DNA from: Thiomargarita sp.
Lineage (GTDB): Bacteria; Pseudomonadota; Gammaproteobacteria; Beggiatoales; Beggiatoaceae
DNA: 33,129 nucleotides
Assembly: GCA_020726335.1 (NCBI GenBank)
Contig: DYSU01000027.1
Coordinates: forward strand, 1-33,129
Direction: 5' to 3'
A model generated the notes under the pieces. That model was given only the letters and a program-made list of their open reading frames with translations, did not search any database and was not told where the DNA came from. This document shows, one piece after another, positions 1-8,253 of the stretch. A program made the position numbers and the translations under genes. Positions within the stretch are counted from its first letter, which is position 1, and each line of letters begins with the position of its first letter.

Positions 1-254
1 AACAGCAACTGTTGTCAGGGCTTATTTCGTCTATCACAAGGAAGAATATTGCTGACTGAGGCTTTAAATTTAACCCATCTCAATATGACGCTTTTTGTCT
101 TGATAAAACAACAAAGCGGATTTTAATAGTGGATTTTGGGTTTAACTGGCATCAGTTTTGTAGCAAGTTCGGTTTTGTCACAACCTTGGGCGGTTTAAAA
201 ACTGTTGTTTGTTTACAACTTTTTGTTCAATGTGTGGTTTTTTGGAAAAAACTG

Positions 255-283
255 TTGCATTTATATGCTAATCTTTGTATAGT
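255..283 (+). promoter_or_regulatory. Putative sigma70 promoter for the secreted protein at 450
   Basis: TTGCAT at 255-260 and TATAGT at 278-283 are separated by exactly 17 bp. Transcription would begin near 290 and give a leader of about 160 nt. This is pattern matching only. Confidence 0.45.
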
Positions 284-382
284 TCCTGTCAGACGAGTTC
301 GTATACGTAAACCAAAGATGCGCTATAGAGCAATATTTCTTATAGTGTTGTGTTTTGTACACTAAGGCGCGGATTCTGTAGT

Positions 383-399
383 CTCATATGGTATATGAG
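383..399. repeat. Perfect inverted repeat in the 5' leader
   Basis: CTCATAT-GGT-ATATGAG has two perfect 7-bp arms and a 3-bp centre. It lies downstream of the predicted promoter and about 50 bp before the start codon. It could be an operator for a dimeric regulator or an RNA hairpin in the leader; the sequence alone does not decide. Confidence 0.45.
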
Positions 400-449
400 C
401 GTGAATTCAATAATAGTATTCTATGTTAAATTTGTTAGGGAGTGTAATG

Positions 450-1727
450 ATGAGTTGCAACTTAAAGAAAAAGCTTCTGCCTTCTGTGATGGCAACAGCC
501 TTAATTTCCGGCGTTACTTTTAGTGGTAATGCTGCAGCAGTAGAAGTCGCCGCTGATGCGACAGGTCAAGTGCTTTTGGCTCCGATTTTCTACGTAAAAA
601 ATGAAGGTCAAGTTAACTATATTAAAGTAATCAACACCAGTTTTACCCATGCAGTTAAAGCGCGTATCGCTTTCCGTTCACGGGTGAACTCTACTGAGGT
701 GCTTGACTTTATCTTATATTTAACCCCTGGTGATATTTGGCGCGGTGAAGTTGTCAACGTAGCGGGTCAATCTTGGGTTAAATCTACTGATGACTCTGTT
801 CGCAACTTGCCTTTTGCTGATTCTTTCGCATCTGTTGCGGGTAAGGCTGCAAGCGTTCAAATGTTTGATGCCGCTTTGTCTGTAAACGATGACAACGAAA
901 TGGGACACTTTGAAGTGATCGGTGCTTACAGTGCAACAGGCGTGGTCAACACCCCCTCTGGTTTCATAACCATCAAACAAGGCATGTCCAAATTTGACTT
1001 GGCCAAAATCTTTGACACCCCAATCGCCACTTTATTGCCACTGAATGCGTGTGCTGTAGGTGCAATAGTTGGCTGTAACTTAAGAACAGATGACCCTACT
1101 TCCGTTCAATTGCGCGGTGAGGTTTCTTTAAGCTTGGCAGGCGACCAATTTGGTTATGAAATGACCGCATTGGATGACAGCACAGACACAGGTTTGGTGA
1201 TTTCTAACCCATTCTATGATGTGGCTGTTCGCTTGAGCGTGGACTTGGGTGCTAACTTCGCAGGCCCTGGCGTAGACAATATTTTGAATATTGAATCTGC
1301 ATTGGCTGCCGCAGGTTTTGGTGCTTCTTATCAAAATAATGACAAAGGTTTAAGCTTCAGCTTAATTACTTTCCCAACCAAGTACAGACACTTTAAACAA
1401 GACCCTTGCGCCTCTGGTAGCACAGGAAACTGGACACCACCTTTTAGCCCACAAGGCACCATGGGTTACAACATTAGACAATTGGATAACCAAGAACATG
1501 ATGTTATCAGTGCCGACATCTCTGTTTCTGGTAGCTTAACACCGCCCGGTGCTAAAATCTTACCTGAAGTTGAGTGGTTCTTGCCAGAATGGAAATTTGC
1601 TGAAGGCTGGTACAGCTTGAACTTGATTCCAGAAGTGGGTTGTCCTTACCCAGGCGCGCCTGCAATCGTCAATACTTTAAACATGAACGGTTCAAAAAGC
1701 GAGTTTATTCCTAACTCACCTTTATAA
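450..1727 (+). CDS. Secreted protein of unknown function (~425 aa)
   Basis: I do not recognise the family. The N-terminus is a clear Sec signal peptide: a lysine cluster (KKK, residues 6-8), a hydrophobic stretch, and a likely cleavage after GNAAA. The mature part is rich in beta-strand-like alternation, Asn, Thr and Gly, and has scattered cysteines (LNACAVGAIVGC; DPCASGS; VGCPYPG) that could form disulfides outside the cytoplasm. ATG 450 is chosen because AGGGAG at 437-442 sits 7 nt before it. ATG 447 is almost as good, while the upstream in-frame ATG 423 lies before the ribosome binding site. A strong terminator follows directly, so this is probably a single-gene unit. It may be a surface-layer or sheath protein, but that is a guess. 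The export call is firm; the function is unknown. Confidence 0.7.
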   Translation: MSCNLKKKLLPSVMATALISGVTFSGNAAAVEVAADATGQVLLAPIFYVKNEGQVNYIKVINTSFTHAVKARIAFRSRVNSTEVLDFILYLTPGDIWRGEVVNVAGQSWVKSTDDSVRNLPFADSFASVAGKAASVQMFDAALSVNDDNEMGHFEVIGAYSATGVVNTPSGFITIKQGMSKFDLAKIFDTPIATLLPLNACAVGAIVGCNLRTDDPTSVQLRGEVSLSLAGDQFGYEMTALDDSTDTGLVISNPFYDVAVRLSVDLGANFAGPGVDNILNIESALAAAGFGASYQNNDKGLSFSLITFPTKYRHFKQDPCASGSTGNWTPPFSPQGTMGYNIRQLDNQEHDVISADISVSGSLTPPGAKILPEVEWFLPEWKFAEGWYSLNLIPEVGCPYPGAPAIVNTLNMNGSKSEFIPNSPL

Positions 1728-1739
1728 TCACCTGTTGTT

Positions 1740-1761
1740 AATACACTTTAGTGAGTGTATT
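1740..1761. repeat. 8-bp stem hairpin after the first gene
   Basis: AATACACT and AGTGTATT are perfect reverse complements around a 6-nt loop (TTAGTG). The hairpin lies 12 bp after the stop codon and just before the main terminator. It could protect the 3' end of the mRNA or act as part of a double terminator. Confidence 0.5.
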
Positions 1762-1768
1762 CTGCTTG

Positions 1769-1802
1769 AACCCGTCCTTCATTGAAGGATGGGTTTTTTT
1801 TT
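1769..1802 (+). terminator. Rho-independent terminator
   Basis: AACCCGTCCTTC-ATT-GAAGGATGGGTT forms a 12-bp stem with one G-T wobble and a 3-nt loop, followed by an unbroken run of T. It ends the transcript of the secreted protein at 450-1727. Confidence 0.9.
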
Positions 1803-2066
1803 GCCTAAGTCTTATTCCGTCGCGTAATACCCATAGTCTATTTATGTATTTATTCAATAATATAAATTATGCTATTTTATCAAAGTAATGAGTACAAGCT
1901 ATTGCATCAATAGTCTAAAAAACGAACTGCTCATTCTCGTTTTCTCATTGCCATTAGGGAATATCAAGTTGATAGGCCACTGTCCATGGTTTATAACCTG
2001 CAACTTCATGATTCCAAAGCGATTACTATAAAAACTGATTTTATTCTTTAGTGTAACGAGGTTTAT
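1803..2066. other. AT-rich intergenic region
   Basis: With the terminator before it, this gives 339 bp without a gene between two secreted-protein genes. No open frame here looks coding. The only structure I can support is the promoter at 1969-1997 and a good Shine-Dalgarno sequence (ACGAGG, about 2054-2059) before the next gene. Confidence 0.5.
1969..1997 (+). promoter_or_regulatory. Putative sigma70 promoter for the duplicated-domain secreted protein
   Basis: TTGATA at 1969-1974 and TATAAC at 1992-1997 have a 17-bp spacer. The predicted transcript starts near 2004 and has a leader of about 62 nt. Confidence 0.5.
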
Positions 2067-3677
2067 ATGATTATTCATCAGCCTTTACGGCAGGTTTTTC
2101 GCGTATTGTGTGTGTTCTTATTTTCCTACGCATTATCGGCACAAGCATGGCAAACAGGCACAGATATTCCCGAGAAATCACAATGGCATGGCACAGCAGG
2201 CGGCATTTTTAATCCCAACTTGATCAGCAATGGCCGTTTATTTTATATCGCTGCCATCCCCGAAGTAAAACCCATTCCATGGCAAATCCACACAGGCCAA
2301 GCGGCTTTCTTCAATATTTATCTGCCACCCGGTGTAAGCCAAGTCAGCATGGGCATTAACGCCGCTGCGTTGGCCGCCAGTCAATCGGTGATGTTCAAAG
2401 ACTATGGTGAACGCACTTGCAACGATGAAACTGAACTGCCGCCCACCCCCAGCATGGTTGATTTTACCGACAGCGAAGGCCACCACATCACCCCCGCCAC
2501 ATGGCAGGTTTTAACGGGTGCCAGCAATGTATCGCACAAACGTGCCGCTGACTCAGAATTTAATCAATGGGGTTCTTGTGTTCTATTTGGCTTTTTCAAC
2601 CGCGACAATTTATATGGCTCAGGCGTGCAATTGGATGAAGTGGCTTTCACCTATCATATTGATAATGAAGCTATTTTTAGCGATTGGGCGAACAACGGTG
2701 GTTTAGTCAACACCGTGTTGACTGAAGCCGAATTGATTGCAAAAGAAACCACGGTTCTTGCCACAGCCAACAACAACGCGATAAAAACCGCACAAGCATT
2801 GCCTGACCCTGAATGGGTTGATGGGGTCAATATTCCACCCAGAATCCAATGGACAGGCAAATCAGGCGGGGTGTTTAACCCTGACCTTTTGAGCAGTGGC
2901 CGTTTATTTTACATCGCCGCCGTGCCGGGTTCTAGCCCAATTCGCTGGACCATCATGCGCAATGAAGCGGCTTATTTACATATTTTTGTGCCACCCGGAG
3001 CCAAACAAATCAACATGGGGATTAACGCCGCCGCTTTAGCGGGCAGTCAATCCATTATGTTCAAAGATTATGGTGAAACCGCCTGTGCCGACACCCCCAC
3101 TTTACCTCCTGTACCCGTCAGAACGGATTTTCTTGATGCCAATGGCAATAAAATAACCCCTACAGGTTGGAAAGTTTTAACGGGCGCAAGCAATGTTTTC
3201 CATGCACGCGATGAAAATTCTGCATTTTTTAATACAGGCTCTTGTTTAATCTTCGCTTTTTTCAACCGTGAAAATTTATATTCAAAAGGTTTTCAACTGG
3301 ATGAAGTGGCTTTCACCTACATGATTTCCAATGAAACTGTATTCCGCCTGTGGGCAAACAGCGATGCAGGTGTGACCACCCCAGGCCCTGTGGTTGACAC
3401 CTCTGTGCCTGAAGTGACGGATGAACAACCCAAACCCACCACCAGCCTACCAGAGGAAACAAAGAAAACGCCCACTACAACGTCAGATGATGCCAGCACC
3501 AAGCTTCACCCTTGCGGCGGTGCGTCGTTTTGTATTAAAAACGGGGTGTTGATTTTACCTATGGTTGATTTAGGCAAGGGCAATTATCAAAACGTGACGT
3601 TAAAAATCAAAACGGACAACAGTTCAGGCAATGAATCGTTGGTCTTGCAAACACTCAACGGCACAACCTCACCTTAA
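2067..3677 (+). CDS. Secreted protein with two tandem copies of a ~180-residue domain
   Basis: The family is not recognised. After a signal peptide (residues 1-27, cleavage near AQA-WQ) the protein is an internal duplication: residues 28-207 and 250-430 align along their whole length, with shared blocks such as GRLFYIAA, MGINAAALA, MFKDYGE, VLTGASNV and QLDEVAFTY. Each copy has two cysteines exactly 53 residues apart (C118/C171 and C340/C393), which suggests one conserved disulfide per domain. A linker rich in Pro, Thr and Glu (about 433-478) leads to a short C-terminal module with its own Cys pair (HPCGGASFC). This layout, domain-domain-flexible linker-small module, is typical of extracellular binding or cell-surface proteins. 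The start is supported by a Shine-Dalgarno sequence about 7 nt upstream. The function cannot be assigned. Confidence 0.7.
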   Translation: MIIHQPLRQVFRVLCVFLFSYALSAQAWQTGTDIPEKSQWHGTAGGIFNPNLISNGRLFYIAAIPEVKPIPWQIHTGQAAFFNIYLPPGVSQVSMGINAAALAASQSVMFKDYGERTCNDETELPPTPSMVDFTDSEGHHITPATWQVLTGASNVSHKRAADSEFNQWGSCVLFGFFNRDNLYGSGVQLDEVAFTYHIDNEAIFSDWANNGGLVNTVLTEAELIAKETTVLATANNNAIKTAQALPDPEWVDGVNIPPRIQWTGKSGGVFNPDLLSSGRLFYIAAVPGSSPIRWTIMRNEAAYLHIFVPPGAKQINMGINAAALAGSQSIMFKDYGETACADTPTLPPVPVRTDFLDANGNKITPTGWKVLTGASNVFHARDENSAFFNTGSCLIFAFFNRENLYSKGFQLDEVAFTYMISNETVFRLWANSDAGVTTPGPVVDTSVPEVTDEQPKPTTSLPEETKKTPTTTSDDASTKLHPCGGASFCIKNGVLILPMVDLGKGNYQNVTLKIKTDNSSGNESLVLQTLNGTTSP

Positions 3678-3689
3678 TCCCTCCCGCAT

Positions 3690-3707
3690 AGACAGCTTCG
3701 GCTGTCT
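3690..3707. repeat. UUCG-tetraloop hairpin between secreted-protein genes
   Basis: AGACAGC-TTCG-GCTGTCT is a perfect 7-bp stem closed by the very stable UUCG loop, 12 bp after the stop at 3677. The bases after it are not a T-run, so it is more likely an mRNA-stabilising or weak terminator structure than a full intrinsic terminator. Confidence 0.6.
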
Positions 3708-3742
3708 GTCTCTCTGGCTGGTGTAAGCCTTCATAAACAAGC

Positions 3743-3748
3743 TATAAT
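3743..3748 (+). promoter_or_regulatory. Putative -10 element for the PEGA-repeat gene
   Basis: A perfect TATAAT hexamer lies 53 bp before the chosen start codon, but no good -35 box is present at 16-18 bp spacing. Tentative. Confidence 0.3.
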
Positions 3749-3801
3749 CCTCTAGTGAAAGCCCGATGCCTGTCACGGCAAAACCAAAAAGGGGGAAGAA
3801 G

Positions 3802-4836
3802 ATGAAACCATTACACCAACGCATTGCGCTATTGTCGTTGATTTTATTATTGTTTTACCAAAACGTCTGGGCAGGTCAAGCCCGACTTTATGTCAAAACC
3901 CATCCGCATAGCGTCATCACCATTTGGAATATTAAAACCAAATTTCAACAAGGTATGCATTTACCCGCAGGCCATTACGATTTACAAGTTCACAAAGCGG
4001 GTTATGAAGCTTATCGAAAAACCATTTATATGGGCAAAAAAGACCGCTATTTAAGTGTGCGTTTACAGCCTAAAAATGTCGCTGTCAAGACAGAACCCGT
4101 TTATCGCGGTACATATCCTTTGTACGTTCAAGTCAACAATGTGCCGATGTCGCAAGTTAAAATCAGCGTTTTGAACATCAAACCCAACTACAGCCAAGGC
4201 ATGTTGCTCAAAGCGGGTGATTATAAACTGCAAATTAAGGCCGTGGGCTATCAACCCGATGTCCAATGGGTGGCGATTAAAAATCAACCCGTGCATTTGG
4301 ATTTGAATTTAATCCCCCAACAAACCACTTATAGCGATAATTTTGTCGGCAATACCGATGAAGACTTAAATCAAAGTGGACAATATCCGCTCTATGTCAG
4401 CACCGTGCCTGACGATGCTGAAATCAAATTGCTGAACATCAAACAGCGTTTTTATCAAGGTATTCAATTACCTGCGGGACGTTATTTGCTGGAAGTGAGC
4501 AAACAAGGTTTTAGCCGACAACAACAATGGGTTACGGTTGCCAACAGCTATGTTTATTTGCATGTGGATTTGGCAAACCTTGCCAATAACAGCGACAAAA
4601 AAGCCTATGCGTTGCAACCAGCAACCCCTATGAATCCCAACCCCTTGCAATTGAACATAAAAACCCAGCCTGTAGGTGCGCAAGTGTTTATCTTAAACAT
4701 CCAGCAAATGTACCGTTCAGGGATGCGTTTGCCCGCAGGTCGTTATCTATTGCAAGTCAGCTATCCGGGTTATCAAACCTATGAACAATGGATAGAACTG
4801 AGCAGCAGCGATGTCAATTTAGAAATTCGCTTATAA
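3802..4836 (+). CDS. Secreted protein of four PEGA-like repeats
   Basis: A signal peptide (residues 1-24, ending VWA) is followed by four copies of a ~62-residue unit at about 28-88, 107-170, 197-257 and 282-344. Each unit reads roughly LYV-x-T-x-P...-LNIK-x-x-Y-x-QGM-x-LPAG-x-Y-LQV-x-x-x-GY, then an aromatic-containing strand and a final hydrophobic strand. This is the pattern of PEGA domains, small beta-sandwich modules found in bacterial surface and S-layer proteins; here the family's PEG(A) turn reads LPAG. Nothing else is present, so a binding or scaffold role is likelier than catalysis. ATG 3802 is chosen because GGGGGA lies 5 nt before it and the signal peptide begins there; the longer frame from 3766 would add a charged tail ahead of the signal. 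It may belong functionally with the secreted genes on either side. Confidence 0.75.
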   Translation: MKPLHQRIALLSLILLLFYQNVWAGQARLYVKTHPHSVITIWNIKTKFQQGMHLPAGHYDLQVHKAGYEAYRKTIYMGKKDRYLSVRLQPKNVAVKTEPVYRGTYPLYVQVNNVPMSQVKISVLNIKPNYSQGMLLKAGDYKLQIKAVGYQPDVQWVAIKNQPVHLDLNLIPQQTTYSDNFVGNTDEDLNQSGQYPLYVSTVPDDAEIKLLNIKQRFYQGIQLPAGRYLLEVSKQGFSRQQQWVTVANSYVYLHVDLANLANNSDKKAYALQPATPMNPNPLQLNIKTQPVGAQVFILNIQQMYRSGMRLPAGRYLLQVSYPGYQTYEQWIELSSSDVNLEIRL

Positions 4837-4915
4837 TTTAACTCAAACAGTGGATATAACTGCGGATATTGTGGATAATAAATGCGGTTGAATTTAATTA
4901 AAAATTGAGGTGACT

Positions 4916-7900
4916 ATGTTCAATAAATACAAGGCAATTTATGCGCTGATTGCTTATTTTCTAATGATATACACACCTTTCGCATGGGCGGGCGAATGGG
5001 TTAAACGCGGTTTAGAGCAAGAAAATATCATTGTATTAAAAATGTCGCCCAGTAAACCTGCGGTGTTATATGCAGGCACCGCCGGCAATGGGTTATTCAA
5101 AACCAGCGACGGCGGCCAAACATGGCAGGCTGTGGGCGCGGGAATTGTGGAAAAACGCATCACCAGTATTGCGTTACATCCTGTTGATAACAATCGCATT
5201 TATGTGGCCACAGGCACGCTCAAACTCTACATCAGCCGCGATGGCGGCAACACATGGACTGTGAATGACACCAGTTTTGCCACCACCGAATTGGCGTTGT
5301 TTCAAATCACGCGGGTGGCAGTCGATGCACTCAATCCTGACCTTGTGTATGCAGGTGGTTTGAATGACGGCATACACCGTTCCACCGATGGGGGGAAAAG
5401 TTTCAGTTTGCTCAGCAAGCAATTGAAAAGCTTCACCGCCGATGCCCTGCTGGCTCACCCACAAAAACCCAATGTAGTCTATGTCAAAACCACCACAGGC
5501 ACGGTTTGGGGCAGCACCGATGGCAGTCAAACATGGACAAAATACCCCGCACCCAGCAACAAACTGGCCGCCTTTGCCGTAGGTTTCGACCTAGCCTATG
5601 TGGTGGTTAAAGACAATGGCTTGTATCGCATCAGCCGCAACAGCGGTCAATGGCAGTTGATCAATCAAAGTGCCGAAGCATTAAAAATCACCGATTTATC
5701 CGTGGCTTCCCCCACCACAGTCTATGCCATCAGCGGTTTGGACATTTTAATCAGCAACGACAGCGGCCAAACATGGCAAACCTTCAGCACCGCCGTTGCG
5801 CCGCAACCATTAAAATTTTTGGTCAACCAAGGCACGATGCCGTTGTATGCCGTGACAGGCGCGGGTTTATACCAATACCAAGATGCCCAGCCTTTGGCCA
5901 TTGAGCCGTTGCAAGCCCATGTAAACATTGGAAAAACCGTTTTATTAACCGCCAAAGGTGGCAAAGGGGCTTATTTTTGGCAAGCCGATGGGGGTTCGTT
6001 GAAAGCGAATGGCAACCAAGCCCAGTTCACCTTGCCCGTTGCGGGCGCGTTTTATGTCTGGCTCAGCGATGGAGAAAACATTGTGTGGTCGTTGATTGAT
6101 GACCAACTGCCTGCAGGCACGCCGCTTTCGGTCTATATGGTTCCCAAAACCTTAAGCATGGAACTGGGTGAAACCCACAATGTCGTGGTCAGAACTTTAT
6201 TGGCTGATTTGAGCCAGCAAAATGTCACCAACAAAGTCACCTTCACCATCGCCAACCCCGACATCGCCGACATCAGCGCGTTGGGCGTGGTCACGCCGAA
6301 AAAAGCGGGCAAAACTGTGGTCACTGCCAGCTACGAAGGCTTGACCAGCCGCATGGTATTGACAGTCAACGACACGATTGAATGGGTTGAAGTGGAGCCT
6401 GCCTTGATAGAATTACAAGAAGGCGGCAAACCACAAGACATCAAAGTGTATTTGGTCCATAAATCAGGTGCGCGCCAGTTGTTTGAAAATCCGACCATGA
6501 TTGTGGTCAACCCTGCGATTGCCGCTTTAAACGGAAACCAAATCAGCGGGTTAAAACGCGGCACCACTGAATTGGCCTTATCGCTCAAAGACCATGGCCT
6601 TGAAGTGCCTGTGGTGGTCTTGCCTTCTATGCCCTTGCGCATCAGCCCCAGCACCGCACACACCCAAGTGGGCGAAGAACTGGATTTCAGTGTCAGCGGC
6701 GGTTTTCCCCCTTACAGTGCGAAAGTTGACCAAGGCACAACCCGCCAGCAAGGTTCAAACCTCTTTTTCCAACACAACCAAGCGGGCAATGCCGTTTTGA
6801 CTTTGACCGACAGCAACGGCCAACAAACCAGTGCAAGCATCACCATCAACCAAGCCCTGTTTGTTGCGCCCGCGCAAACCACCACCACCGCAGGCGGACA
6901 AGTCAATTTACAAGCCAACGGCGGCAGTGGCCAATATCAATGGCAAGCCAGCCAAGGGCAAATAAGCAACACCACAGGCAACAGCGTGACGTTTACTGCC
7001 CCCAATCGAGATGGAATTTATGGCGTGACCGTAACCGACAGCACTTCATTTCGTCAAGATGCCACCATTATTGTCGGCAAAGTGATGTTTTTAAGCCCTG
7101 AACAATTGTATTTGGGGAGCAACGAAAAAGCCTCCGTCAGCATTTTAGGGGGTGAACCTGCTTATCAAGTCACCGCCAGCGCAGGGCAAGCGGTGGTCAA
7201 GGACAAAACACTGGACTATACCGCGCCTGCCGCTTCAGGTTTTTATACCATCGAAGTGACTGACAGCACAGGCCAACAGCGTGCCGTGATGGTCTCCGTT
7301 GGTTTGGATTTGCTCATCACGCCACAAGCGGCGCGGGTTGCGCCTGAAACAACGTTGGTGTTGAATGCGGCGGGCGGCTTTGGTGGCAAACATTGGGTGA
7401 TCAGCAAAGGCTTGTTGGACACCAACAAAGGCGATAAAGTGACTTGGACTGCGCCCAAAGTGTTTGGTCCCGTACAAATCCATGTGATTGACGATGCGGG
7501 GGCAATCGCTTCGGCTGAAGTTGAAGTCAGCAATGAAAACATGGTGGTCACGCCCTCATCGCCCCATGTGTTCATGCAATCGCAAGCTGATTTCAGCGTT
7601 ATCGGCGGTGGCGCACCGTACACTTGGGTGGTGGGTGCAGGCGACTATACACCAAGTAAAGAGGGCAGCAGCATCAGCTACACCGCGCCACAAGTCAAAG
7701 GCCATTACCCAGTCGAAGTCACTGACAAGGCGGGTTTGAAAGCCATCGCCCATGCAGATGTCTATTCCAGCAAATTGATGGTGTCGCCCAAAACCTTGTA
7801 TATCAACCAAGGCGAATCGGCGCAAATCACCGTCTCAGGCGGCACAGGCGATTACACCTTATGGGCAGAAGCCGGCCATATGGACCACGCCAGCTTGAGT

Positions 7901-8191
7901 TTGCCCGAAGAGGCCACCCAAATTGCCAGCAGTTATCAAACGGGTTATTCCGTGTCAGACAGCGACCGCATCACCGTGATGGACAGCGCAGGCAACATTG
8001 CACTGGTCAGCGTCAACATCCAAAACAGCGTGGAAGCGCAAAAAATCTGGAAAACGGTCACCACTTATGCGGGCGAAGACAACCAAATTGACAGCGATGA
8101 AATGGAAACGGGTTTGCAAGATTTCTTTGCCAACAACAGTTTGATTGACAAAAAAACCCTGTTTTGGCTGGTTGATGCTTTTATGCAGTGA
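4916..8191 (+). CDS. Large exported protein: Asp-box propeller, Ig-like repeats, EF-hand-like tail
   Basis: This protein of ~1091 residues begins with a signal peptide (1-26, ending AWA). Residues about 35-320 carry Asp-box/BNR-type repeats (TSDGGQTW, SRDGGNTW, STDGGKSF, STDGSQTW, SNDSGQTW), as in sialidase-fold and YCF48-like beta-propellers. A Big_2-like Ig domain follows at about 405-485 and a related one at about 488-570. One earlier and six later copies of a ~73-residue unit fill most of the rest, each with a GG-x-G/P-x-Y turn and ending in a V-T-D-S-x-G-x-x strand. Near the C-terminus, AGEDNQIDSDEMETG resembles an EF-hand or dockerin calcium loop. No sortase or autotransporter signal is seen. 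ATG 4916 is used (GAGG 5 nt upstream), not the in-frame GTG at 4910. It is likely a cell-surface adhesin or matrix protein; the ligand is unknown. Confidence 0.75.
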   Translation: MFNKYKAIYALIAYFLMIYTPFAWAGEWVKRGLEQENIIVLKMSPSKPAVLYAGTAGNGLFKTSDGGQTWQAVGAGIVEKRITSIALHPVDNNRIYVATGTLKLYISRDGGNTWTVNDTSFATTELALFQITRVAVDALNPDLVYAGGLNDGIHRSTDGGKSFSLLSKQLKSFTADALLAHPQKPNVVYVKTTTGTVWGSTDGSQTWTKYPAPSNKLAAFAVGFDLAYVVVKDNGLYRISRNSGQWQLINQSAEALKITDLSVASPTTVYAISGLDILISNDSGQTWQTFSTAVAPQPLKFLVNQGTMPLYAVTGAGLYQYQDAQPLAIEPLQAHVNIGKTVLLTAKGGKGAYFWQADGGSLKANGNQAQFTLPVAGAFYVWLSDGENIVWSLIDDQLPAGTPLSVYMVPKTLSMELGETHNVVVRTLLADLSQQNVTNKVTFTIANPDIADISALGVVTPKKAGKTVVTASYEGLTSRMVLTVNDTIEWVEVEPALIELQEGGKPQDIKVYLVHKSGARQLFENPTMIVVNPAIAALNGNQISGLKRGTTELALSLKDHGLEVPVVVLPSMPLRISPSTAHTQVGEELDFSVSGGFPPYSAKVDQGTTRQQGSNLFFQHNQAGNAVLTLTDSNGQQTSASITINQALFVAPAQTTTTAGGQVNLQANGGSGQYQWQASQGQISNTTGNSVTFTAPNRDGIYGVTVTDSTSFRQDATIIVGKVMFLSPEQLYLGSNEKASVSILGGEPAYQVTASAGQAVVKDKTLDYTAPAASGFYTIEVTDSTGQQRAVMVSVGLDLLITPQAARVAPETTLVLNAAGGFGGKHWVISKGLLDTNKGDKVTWTAPKVFGPVQIHVIDDAGAIASAEVEVSNENMVVTPSSPHVFMQSQADFSVIGGGAPYTWVVGAGDYTPSKEGSSISYTAPQVKGHYPVEVTDKAGLKAIAHADVYSSKLMVSPKTLYINQGESAQITVSGGTGDYTLWAEAGHMDHASLSLPEEATQIASSYQTGYSVSDSDRITVMDSAGNIALVSVNIQNSVEAQKIWKTVTTYAGEDNQIDSDEMETGLQDFFANNSLIDKKTLFWLVDAFMQ

Positions 8192-8253
8192 CAGGCTTTA
8201 AATTTTACACTCAACAGCATTATATGGCCCATACTCAACAAGAAGGAATGATT

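Larger units (their letters stand above)
1..449. other. Leader/intergenic region before the first secreted-protein gene
   Basis: I see no convincing gene here. It is AT-rich and holds a good sigma70-like promoter (255-283) and a short perfect inverted repeat (383-399), both listed separately. A 78-codon open frame at 129-365 has no ribosome binding site, an odd composition and no recognisable domain, and it overlaps the promoter, so I treat it as chance. Confidence 0.5.

Noticed and set aside
129-365. 78-residue open frame in the first leader
   Set aside because: No ribosome binding site, overlap with the best promoter, no domain and composition typical of AT-rich non-coding sequence.
4852-4878. 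Three GGATA(T/A) repeats before the large surface-protein gene as an operator array
   Set aside because: Units are only six bases long, spacing is uneven and AT-rich leaders give such repeats easily.
5174-5530. 118-residue minus-strand open frame inside the large surface protein
   Set aside because: It is fully inside a well-supported gene on the other strand, and its composition reflects the repeat coding of that gene.
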